A stretch of DNA of 13,702 nt, taken from the NCBI GenBank assembly GCA_003024175.1, contig MDYQ01000393.1, positions 1 through 13,702 on the forward strand, read 5' to 3'. This DNA comes from Planoprotostelium fungivorum. Taxonomy: Eukaryota > Evosea > Variosea > Cavosteliida > Cavosteliaceae. Position numbers and translations under genes: made by a program. Below the pieces are notes generated by a model that was not told where the DNA came from, ran no database searches, and saw only the letters and a list, made by a program, of their open reading frames with translations. Position 1 is the first letter of the stretch. Every line of letters begins with the position of its first letter. Below, one piece after another: positions 1-9,700 of this stretch.

Positions 1-1610
1 TCGAGAAATTTGACCCAGTGTGGCATGTTTGACAAGTGATCGCGGCGGAATCGGTTGATCGCAGAATTCAGATGAACGAAAGCTGCGCCGAGGATTCCTC
101 CCAACACTCCCAGTAAGGCGAACGCCAGAAATTCCTGAGAACGAAACAGAGCGTTCCTGGAAATTCCAAACGAAACGAGACCTGTCCACCTCCCGTCAGA
201 CTCTTCCCCGCTACGTACGTTACGTATCGAAACTATCCTCTCACCACTTCCTGCGACGATTGTACCACCCCGGATCAATAAGACCATGTTTACCATCAGA
301 GCTGCTACGGTGCAGCCGAATAGAGTTCTCCAAGTTAATTCTCTGCTCCAAAAAGAAGAAGTCTCTTCGATGGCGAACAAGACTCCACCGACGGGAGCAC
401 CAAAGGCTGCGGCGACACCGGCTGCGGCTCCGCTGGAGATGAAATCGCGTTGCTCTCTGTCACTTCGGAGGCGTTCGAATATCTTTGGAAGACTAAAGAG
501 GTCGATCAGTCCATCTTGATCGATTATGATCATGATCATCCGAACATCATGATCGTGATGAGTCATCGTAGAGATTTGGATGATCGTGATCACACTCACC
601 GGATACGTAACGTCTTACTCTTTGCAGCCGACAGACCTGCACCCAGCGCCGAACCTATCCATTGTCATTCACGAGATTTCGACTCGAAGTGTGCACCGAT
701 GTGAATCATGGGCCCTTCAGGCCCCAATGCGAGACACGAAGCGAAGGAAAAGACGATGGAAATAAATTTCCCGACGAAAGTCTTGAGGTTGACGAGACCA
801 GGTATTCTGACACCGTTGAGATAGCCTTTCACTTCGGGAATACCACTGCCACCAGCCAACGGCTGAGCATGAGGGTGAGATGGACATGAGATGAGATGGA
901 GCTCACCCCTCCCAAGATGACAGCGACGGCAGAGATGGTGACGTAGGCCGCGTTGATGCCCCAATATACGAAGAAAGCGGTGAGAATTTCTCCTCTCTTC
1001 AGATCTGTCTCAAGTTAAGGGACGTCCAATGGAAGGTGATGATGTGTTAGGATACATTCGTTCGTCTTTTCGAGTTTGAATTGGTAGAGAGGTTCTATGA
1101 TGGCGCGGAGAGCCCATGCGGCCATACCTGAATGACTGTGAGACATTATGGAAAGGGGTGAAGGTATTCCCACCGACGGTGATTCCGATGATGAGATAAA
1201 TAAGCCACTTTGCAGTCAGTCTCTGTGCATTACCCTGTGAAGGGGTCAGAACAGAAATCGACTTGTGTTCGTCTCACCCATTTTGTACTGCGAATGTACC
1301 ACTGTCTCAGAGGTCCGTTGTCCATGATCTTGAAGTTTAGACTCTATCCAGATCAGTTCAGTACATCCATTGTTGACGTTATCACCTCATACTTATCCAT
1401 CACTTCCCTTTTAAAGGGTCCATGATGTCCAGCACGATTGACGCCATGTAACTTTCTCAGCCTCTCTTCCGCCTTGATCACCGTCCTCTCATCGTAATCA
1501 ATCGAGTATCGTGTGGCAGAATCACTAAGAAGAGCTGTACTTGCAGTCGAAGAGGACCTCGACCGAGGTATACTCTCTGTCGATTCAGAAAATTGGACTC
1601 TATTGGCCAT
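1..1610 (-). CDS. CLC-type chloride channel / Cl-/H+ antiporter, N-terminal part (partial at window edge)
   Basis: Membrane anion transporter of the CLC family, most like the ClC-6/ClC-7 type. Eight exons join in frame on the minus strand: 1610-1386, 1222-1174, 1127-1056, 1004-907, 862-697, 654-600, 492-245 and 181-1, with GT-AG introns of 42 to 163 bp, giving about 364 residues before the edge. Signatures seen: a cytosolic N-terminus with SIDYDE; helix [13 protein letters not shown]; selectivity motif [23 protein letters not shown], which keeps the gating glutamate but has Pro where Lys/Arg is usual; [19 protein letters not shown]; and GVLFAIEE, which keeps the proton glutamate. Ser in GSGIP fits chloride rather than nitrate (inference). 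The two glutamates suggest an exchanger rather than a channel. The ATG at 1610 is preferred; an in-frame ATG at 1685 would add 25 residues, and a stop lies just upstream of it. The C-terminal helices and CBS domains lie outside the window. Confidence 0.9.
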
Positions 1611-1836
1611 CTTGCATGTCAACAGGCTTTTTCGCAGGGGGTTAGAAAGGGCACGTTGTAGACTGGAACGGCATTTTGTCCACATATTTGCGAGTCTTTC
1701 TCAATCGCGGCGGTGTGCGATAACCAGTTCTACCCCGAGTTCCTTATTGCGGATAAGCTTATCGAGACAGTGATGCCAATTGGTTCATTGATACCAGCGC
1801 GCTGGATGTCAGGCTCTGCGCTATCGCAACGTTGAG
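1611..1836. promoter_or_regulatory. Divergent intergenic interval between CLC gene and paralog 1
   Basis: Only about 225 bp separate the CLC start (minus strand) from the signal-peptide ATG of paralog 1 (plus strand), so any promoters for the two genes must share this interval. I see no clear TATA box or known element. The assignment rests on position alone. Confidence 0.3.
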
Positions 1837-3220
1837 ATGAGAGGTCTTGTTATCTTCGTGATTCTCTTGTATACACCATCGTGGAGGCGGGCTGTTCTAC
1901 CAGTGGACCTTCTTTCCAAGATGGTATTAAAGCGGGATCGATATATTTCAGCTGACACCCTCAGCGTTTGACCAATTAGAGCGATCGTGCACCTCCGCAT
2001 CCATCACTGCAACTTTTGATAAGAATAGTCAGCAGCTATTAAATTGGAATGCCACACAGGCGTTGTCATTGCTGACACTATCAACTTCCGGCCCTTTGAA
2101 ACAGCTATCTCTATCTGTGAACAACGTCACCCAGGTCCGTCTCGATCCCTCACTTGGCATCTCATCATTCTGACAACCTGAAGATCACCTTCCAAGGAGT
2201 TCAATTCTATTCGCCTCAAGTCATCACGAGTGCTTCATCCATCACGATCCTATCTTCTACTTTTTCCAACCCATCCATCAGCTTCACCGCCGCGGATTAC
2301 TCACTGAACATCATCGACTCTTCTCTGGATAACGGTCCAAATTCAAAGACTCTTCCATCAACATCATCAACGGTAACGCCGGATTCATCTTTCGTCACTG
2401 AATTGACGTGTCAGGAACCGTTGAGGTATTCTCCACATCATAACCGGATGAATCTCTTAGATTTCCCAAATCCCACCGTGACATACTTTAAAACCGACAA
2501 CACGACCTATTTTTGCAATTTTGCCACGTACGGCCTCGCCAGACTCGATCTAAAATGTGCTGGAACGGTGTATAACATCAGTCGGTACAATTGTGATGCA
2601 CCCAAACAGAGCTGCATCTATACATCGACGTCATCGACCACATCAACGATTGGGGCACTTCCGACCGCCAGCACTTCAACTACTGCCGTACCATCCTTCA
2701 CAACCTCGACTCCATCTACAACTAGACAACCCCCTCCAGCACCAATATCAGATGCACCAGTCAATCAGACCATACAACAGATTCCACAGAACAAGAGCGT
2801 ACCGGCCGAGGCAGTTTATAACGTGGTCTCCCATCTCCTCTCCAACCTGACATCATCCAATCCCATCAGCATCACTGCACCTTCTCTCTCCCTCACGGCT
2901 TACGACACGAATCGACCCACTCTGAGCTCTACCACCGTGGTACAGATCCAAGTCGGAGGAACGAGGAATATGTGAAAGGTGGAAGTAGATTGGTTAGTAA
3001 AGGTGATGAGCCTCACAACGCCATCATGTACTTGTTTGAATGTAAAATTGAAAGAAGAAGTTGGAAGGAAGAGACAATGGGTCGATCTACCAGCCGAGAG
3101 ATCGTGAAGGAGAGATATTGTATTACCCTGCACAAATCCATGTCGTCATCCTCAAGGCAGGCTACCAACGATCCGCCACGCCACTTGGCATACAGTTACT
3201 CGCCTCATATGAATCAATGA
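1837..3220 (+). pseudogene. Receptor-kinase family paralog 1, decayed and internally deleted
   Basis: A broken copy of the family whose intact member starts at 3792. The ATG at 1837 opens a signal-peptide-like stretch (MRGLVIFVILLYTPS). The family-like continuation EAGCSTSGPSFQD lies in another frame, so the exon carries an indel near 1880. A 41-bp intron (1924-1964) leads to a 170-bp exon, 1965-2134, the same length and phase as exon 6449-6618 of paralog 2. After an intron at 2135-2183, beta-helix-like sequence changes frame around 2340 and 2400. A Cys-containing strand and Ser/Thr stalk (2520-2740) and the start of the GAIN-like region follow, with TSSNPISITAPSLSLTAYD near 2850. At about 2960 the sequence jumps directly to the kinase C-lobe (EEYVKGGSRLVSKGDEPHN) in another frame. 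The GPS, the transmembrane helix, the N-lobe and the catalytic loop are missing. The tail ends at the stop at 3218-3220 with a YSPH-type ending as in paralog 3. Confidence 0.82.
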
Positions 3221-3283
3221 ACGAGTTAGAGTCGTTCTGCAGCTTTACATCTATATCTTCCATCAACGACGATCTTGTCCATC

Positions 3284-3595
3284 ATGATCGCGGCGGCGTC
3301 GTTCGCACGATGTCTCCTTTTCTTGCTACCATCCTGGGCCAATTCGAAACCTACACTGCCAGAATATATAGGCCGATCAGGTCTGCACTATAGGCCTCAG
3401 CATCTTTACGAAACGAATCGATCAGCCACAGAACTACAAGACTGTTGTTTCCCTCAAATGGTGGAGGGTGAAGATGAAGCCTATCATCGATACAAGTGTT
3501 CCATTGTCACGGTAACGACTTCTACCTTCCTTCGCATTATCTCATATCAGATAATGCAGTGCCTTCGCATTATCTCATATCAGATAATGCAGTGA
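3284..3595 (+). CDS. Possible small secreted protein (doubtful)
   Basis: An ATG-initiated frame of 103 codons. Its first residues, MIAAASFARCLLFLLPSWA, resemble a signal peptide, and the rest matches no family I recognise. The last 22 or so codons are formed by the 33-bp tandem repeat, which keeps frame and repeats LRIISYQIMQ. It may be a chance frame over a palindromic repeat, or a remnant of another family member's first exon. Nothing in the context supports a function. Confidence 0.2.
   Translation: MIAAASFARCLLFLLPSWANSKPTLPEYIGRSGLHYRPQHLYETNRSATELQDCCFPQMVEGEDEAYHRYKCSIVTVTTSTFLRIISYQIMQCLRIISYQIMQ
3529..3594. repeat. 33-bp tandem repeat, each unit a perfect hairpin
   Basis: Two identical 33-bp units, 3529-3561 and 3562-3594, sit head to tail. 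Each contains a 9-bp perfect inverted repeat, GCATTATCT and AGATAATGC, around a 6-base spacer (arms 3534-3542/3549-3557 and 3567-3575/3582-3590). The region can fold into two hairpins. It lies about 200 bp upstream of the paralog 2 start. Confidence 0.9.
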
Positions 3596-3613
3596 AGCAC
3601 GTATGATACCGTG

Positions 3614-3687
3614 ACTTAGATCTAATAAACTTCTCGCGTTCTCCGGAAGGTCAAAACTGATATACACTTAGATCTGGGCAACTTCTC
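3614..3687. promoter_or_regulatory. Duplicated bipartite element upstream of paralog 2
   Basis: ACTTAGATCT followed four bases later by AACTTCTC occurs at 3614-3635 and again at 3666-3687, 52 bp apart, with the same internal spacing. The first copy contains the 10-bp palindrome TTAGATCTAA. The position, roughly 105-180 bp before the ATG, fits transcription-factor sites, but the function is inferred from repetition and place only. Confidence 0.35.
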
Positions 3688-3791
3688 CGTATCTGTGATA
3701 ACGCGATCGGTTGCGGTAGTTAGTGTGAATCGATCGATACAAGGGTTTAGCTGATGCTGATCTATTCTCCCAACCGAACACTGGATACACC

Positions 3792-6700
3792 ATGAGACTG
3801 GCTCTCTATCTCCTCGTAGTGATCTATGGATCCGTATCTGCGATGCAAATGGAGGCTACAAACGCAGCAAAAACAGACGGGGCTGGTTGTTCTGTCTCCG
3901 ATAAACTCTTTCAAACGGGTGAGATCTGCTGATCGGATCAAAAGCTGAAGACAGTGCAGCTCTCAATAATCTCCCTCGTAGTTGTTTGTCAGCCATTTTG
4001 ACGGCTGATTCATTTGGAACTACGGAATCACTGGTCTGGAATGAATCTTACCCATTCCCTTCTCTCCGCTTGCAATCGACATTGGCATCCATTCCCAGAC
4101 CGTCGAACATTAAAAACGTCATAGAGGTAAAGACAATCATTCTCCAATAATTAATCTTTTCAACAGGTCGTCTTTGATTCCATGAACCTCTTGCCGCCAT
4201 CCAGCGGTTCTTCATCCCTTGATACAGATGCTTCCAGGATGATTTTCAACTCCGCCTCCGTTGGACAGCTGAACATCAACAACAACGTGAGAGCAATGAG
4301 TTTGAAGTTTTGGGACTATCAGCTCACAAACTCTCTCTCGTTAAGTTTCCTCTGCTCCGGTGAGACGATTGCAAGGTCCATCTTTTAATCGTCATACAGG
4401 TCTCACCTTCATCAACACGACCCTCTCCGGATCAGATCTCAAATGCGATGGATCGTCCATCACATTGGACTCCGTCAACTTCTCTGGTGTGACGGTCAGC
4501 GCCCCCAACATCATGGTGCAGAGCACCACTGACAAGCGATCTTCTTTTCGAGCATCAACTCTCACCAGCCCGATCGGTGGAAACATCACGGTTCGTGATG
4601 CCGACTTCTTTGGATCTACCAATGTCCCCACCCCAAAGCCAGCGGGTGTGAACGGGCTCTCTCGCAGACAAACAGCACCTCGACCCCCGGCCACCATCTC
4701 ATCTGGTTTTCTCTCAGGTGGATCATCCTCCTCGGATCACCATCGAGTGGATGTGTTCCATTCTCACATTCGATAGTTACAAATTGTACGATGCAATATA
4801 GCTCGACATCTTTTTCTTTATCCGCAGTCAACCTGACCATGCAATCTACAACGGTAGATTCGTGCATCGCACCCAAGGGTGCACGTGAGTGTTCATTCGA
4901 GACCTCTGACTCTTCGTCCTCACCTTGTCATAGATGTGATCAATTCAAACTTTGCATCCATCAGAAATTCGGTGTTCAATAACAATCGAGCCGATGGTGG
5001 TTCCATCCTAAACGTCGTCACATCAGGAGACATCACGAACACGACTTTCACCAGTAATTCTGTACAGTCCGGTACTTTACGTGAGTTTAACGTTATCTGA
5101 TGGACTCTCCACTGTCATTCTCCATCGAGATGTACTACTACCCTTCTTCATTCTTCATCTCTCCATCTCACGAGATTCATCCTGTTCGATTGTGAACTGA
5201 TGTAGAATAGAGGGTCTTTCACTTCGATTGAGTCAGTGTAATTTCACTAACAACGCTGCATCGACGAGCGGTGGTGCAGTGAGCGTCATCGGATATCTCT
5301 CAGGTCGGTCTGTTCTATACCTTCTCTTCTCACCTTCACCAGATGATAGCAGCACGTTCAGTGGTAATTCTGCGTCATTGGGTGGTGCCATCTATGGAGA
5401 TTCCAGCATCATCTCACTCAACCACACGCAATTCTTTTCGAATGCAGCCAGTGTTGACGGATCAGGTGACAAATCTTCACGTTGAAATGAAGTTGAATAT
5501 CGTCAGCTCTATCTGTCACCCTCTTAACGATGGTGGATTGTCACTTCTCAGGACACATTCAAGGGAACAGTGTCGTTCACTTGAAGGAGGCGAAAGACAA
5601 GTATTCCATGTCCGTCGACAGTTCAACATTTTCTGATGATTACGTCCCATCCATCGTCTCGTCGTCATCGTCGGTCGACTTCAACATCGCCAATTCAAAG
5701 TTTGTGAATTTGAAATTGGATGGTAAGAGTTTCATCATGTCTATGGGCAACGTAACCATCAGCAACGTCAATTTTGACTATTTAATCGGAGGTGAGTCTT
5801 TAAATTTACGATGTTATCCATTCTACGGTCAACTCACATGATCAGTTAGCATCATCGATGCCCCTAGCGTAATCATTGTCGATTCTCAATTCAACAATAA
5901 CCAAGCCTCATCCGCAGGTCAGTAACATCCACGTAGACGGCGTCTGACTCTCCACAGAAGTACTGATCGGGATGTATGGTCTGATCAGTCATACATCCTT
6001 CTCTGCAACCTCCGCTTATGCAACTACCGCCGTACTCTCTACAGGAATCGTCAACGTTCTGAGCTCAAATTTCGATCAGTATTACGGCACTGCGCTGACT
6101 TGCTACGGTGACGTCACAATCCGTCATCTTCTTGTCTGACTGAAACACAGCCAACTGCACTTTCTTCCACTCTTCTCTGTATTTGAGTGGCGCTAATACC
6201 ATCACCTTATATGGAAATCAGACTAGCTTGTGGGTGGATGATTCAACGATCTTCTGTTCTCTCGGCGGAAAACTCAAGTCCATCTATCTCGTGGATGAGC
6301 AATGTGGTACATTGACTGTTGACGAATACGATTGTAAATCGATGAGCTGCCAGGATTTTTGTAACATCGTCGTGGACGGAGCGGCGTACACCAGCGTACA
6401 AACGGGTGAGAGACGTGAAATTCTGATGAAAATTGACATCTTGTACAGCCGTGAACAACCTGAGTCGATGCAAGAGAACAGATGCCACAGTGACGGTCGC
6501 AATTCCGTCTACTGAAGCTGTGTACATTACAGCGGACGCTCTTCAATACGTGACTTCATCCTTGACGTTGCTGGGCAACATGAATCAGATGAATATCACC
6601 ATCGCAACCGTCAGCCAAGTGAGTCCACCTTCAGCTCCTGGTCTGAAGATATCAGGTTTCGTTGGTCAATTGCAATCTGAAAGGTTCTGCCGTAATCGTA

Positions 6701-9700
6701 GGCTCCACCGATGTCAGCATCCAGAATAGTACTTTGAGCAACGTACAATTGTCGTTCGTCAGCTCAGCCTCCTTGAAAATAACAGATGGTTCAAAACTCG
6801 ACGCAGTTTCATTTAATCTCAATCAAGCGTGTTCTGGTGATATTTCATCGCACGATCTTCCCTATCGTCTGACTGACACTCTTCAGGGATCACGGTCTCC
6901 AATTCGGCACTCTCAAACATCAACGCAGATTGGGCTTGCAACATCAACCTTGATTCCGTCTCTCTATCTGATTTGACCCTTTCTACCGGCGATTTCGTCA
7001 TCACGAGTACCCAGGGAACGACATCGTCGATGACTAACGTCAATCTGACGGGTGGGGACGTCTGCATTGTCGATGCAGAGATCACCGGATCAACATCGGT
7101 CACCTCTGACGTCAAGATCGACGTCATCCAATCGAAAGTGAAATCGATCAACTCGAAAGCTTGCATCTTCAATACCACAAAGTACCTCTTGGCGGATCAC
7201 TCTCTCTTCGTTGATATTTCTGCTGCAGGTGATATTAACGATGTGAAATCGAGATTGATTTTAAAGCAGGTGTCATCTGTGCCAATGATTTTGATATACG
7301 TGATTCGACCTTTATTGACAATTACATCGTTGGTGGTGATTCACCTGCCGGTAAATGGACTCTTCATCTCCTTTACTAACGCTTGAGAAGAGGTTCAATT
7401 GAATGGAGGACGGGGAGGCATTTCGAACTCTGCATTCACACATCAAGTGCTCACCAGAAAACGACAATACACACAGTACGCTGTCTTATCTACTGGAGAC
7501 TTGGCAATCGACAACTGTAACATCTCCTATCCATACAATCCCATCGATCTACACGGAGGTAATGGATCATACAAATCAAAAATCTGAACTGAAATTGAAA
7601 AGGCAGTTGCTCTCTTACGTCTGTCGATTTCCTGCAAGGCTCTTCATCGATCGATATCGATACGTCCCAAGTTAATTCCTTCACCACCAACGATGCGGGG
7701 TTATTCTGTGATCTTCAGACTCAATATCCAAAATTCGATTCGATCTATCTGAGCGGCCAATGTTTCGGTACGACCATAACGAAAGATCAATACGATTGCA
7801 ATGCGAAGCAGTGCGGAAGCTCTATGGTGGGCCAGACGACTGATTCGAGCTCGACGACAAGCAGTAGTAGCTCAGAGTCTACATCTACATCGAGTAGCAC
7901 AGAGTCTTCCTCTACAACGAGTAGCACAGAGTCTTCCTCTACAACGAGTAGCACAGAGTCTTCCTCTACATCGAGCAGCACAGAGTCTACATCTAGCAGC
8001 ATAGAGTCTTCCTCTACCACGAGTAGCAGCACCACCTCATCCACCACAAGCAGTACTTCGTCCACCACAAGCAGTACCACGAGTACAAGCAGCTCCACCA
8101 GCTCGTCCATCACCAGTAGCACTAGCAGCTCATCCACCACCAGTAGCACTAGCAGCTCATCCACCACCAGTAGCACTAGCAGCTCATCCACCACCAGTAG
8201 CACTAGCAGTTCATCTACGACAAGCAGCACCAGCAGCTCACCCACAACGAGCAGTACCACCAGTTCATCTACAACGAGCAGTTTCAATACATCAGCTACA
8301 ACGAGCCCACCCCCACCTCCTCCCATCTCAGACTCTCAGGCAGGCCAGCAAGTGCAAGTCATCGCAGCCACAAACAAGACAGTGTCTGCCGACGCCGTCT
8401 ACAGTGTGATGGCACAGCTGTTCTCGAACAAGACATCATCCAATCCCATCAGCATCATTGCACCTTCTCTCTCCCTCACCGCTTACGACACCACAAGGTC
8501 CACTCTGAACTCTACCGTCGTGCAGATCCAATTAGGAAGCACCACCGATCAGACCACTGGAGGTACGAAATCGACTGCCACGGCATCGATCAGTCTGTCT
8601 CTGCTCGATGCTCTGAAGAAATCGAGAGAAGAGAATCAGCAGAGCGCCCCAGCTCTCGTTGTATTTATGGAATACGGATACAGCAGCGGAGGATTCACAG
8701 CGGAAGCACCAGCGAACCTGTCTGCCGCCATCTACGGTCTATCCATCACAGATGCAGACGGCGGAGCGGTGGAGGTGATCAGATCACGTGATGTACGTTA
8801 GATTGACACAATGTGACAGGTGTCAGGATCAGTGCAGAAGATCGACATCGTCATTCCCACGCGAGGTGTCACCACGGCCGAACGGTTATTATCCGTGGCT
8901 TGTCTGTACTACAACGTGACGAACAATCTCTGGCAGGGGGATGGCTGCGAGTCCCAACGTGATTTCACGACGTTCATCATCACTTGCTCTTGCAATCACT
9001 TGACCAATTTTACGGTGGGAACACCACCCATTCGCACACAAGACATCAGCGACCTTGGAAACAAGAAGGTTGCATCATCCAATTCTCTACCGATCATTAT
9101 CGGTGAGTCCACGCGGTAGAGGAGATGTGAAATTGAATCGTACCAGGTGTCGTAGTGGGATGTGTGGCGTTGATCGGAATATTGGCCGTCATAGCCTTCA
9201 TCGTGTTGAGAAGGAAACGTACAGACAACGAGGTGACTATATTTCCATGAGAGAAATGTCGTCGAATGCTCACGAATTTCAGGTGGATATGAACGAGATA
9301 CCTATGGAATCGGTCGACGCTTCGGTGAGTTCATCTACAACGATGTAGACTGACCGTATCATCACAGCAATTCGTCACGTTAGAAGAGAAGATCGGTGAA
9401 GGAAAGACTTCGACGGTATACAGAGGCTTACAATCTGGTATCACTCACATTGCCGTGAAGAAAGTTCCAAAAACCACACAGAAGAAACACATTCACAGTG
9501 AACTCAATCTTCTCAAGGTAAAGTGACGGAGATACCACACTCGAACTCACACGCACAGTCTCTACACCATCCCAACGTCGTACAGTATCTGTCACACTTC
9601 AACGATAACAGTGGAGACATTTGGATTCTCCTCGAATTGATGGAACAAAATCTGAAGGACAAAATCTTACATTTCCCTATTTTGAACGTATCGGTGGCTG

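Larger units (their letters stand above)
3221..3791. other. Intergenic region between paralogs 1 and 2
   Basis: About 570 bp without a recognised gene. It holds a weak small ORF (3284-3595), two tandem palindromic repeats (3529-3594) and, closer to the next gene, a duplicated bipartite element (3614-3687). The last ~190 bp before the ATG at 3792 most likely contain the promoter of paralog 2; no convincing TATA box is seen. Confidence 0.4.

Noticed and set aside
1-1700. Plus-strand open frames over the CLC region
   Set aside because: They are shadows; only the minus-strand exons show CLC motifs and joined frames.
5211-5465. Resemblance to chlamydial Pmp/autotransporter repeats (GGA and FxxN motifs), hinting at bacterial origin
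   Set aside because: These short motifs recur in many beta-helix proteins. The exons here are intron-split with host-like splice sites, so recent bacterial transfer is not supported.
7896-8225. Direct repeats that might suggest a CRISPR-like array
   Set aside because: The units are contiguous with no spacers, keep a coding frame and lie in a eukaryotic exon.
7787-8326. Long minus-strand open frame of 179 codons, rich in Val, Leu, Glu and Asp
   Set aside because: It is the exact complement of the Ser/Thr minisatellite stalk of paralog 2. Its repetitive composition follows from the repeat, and it has no family similarity or splice context.
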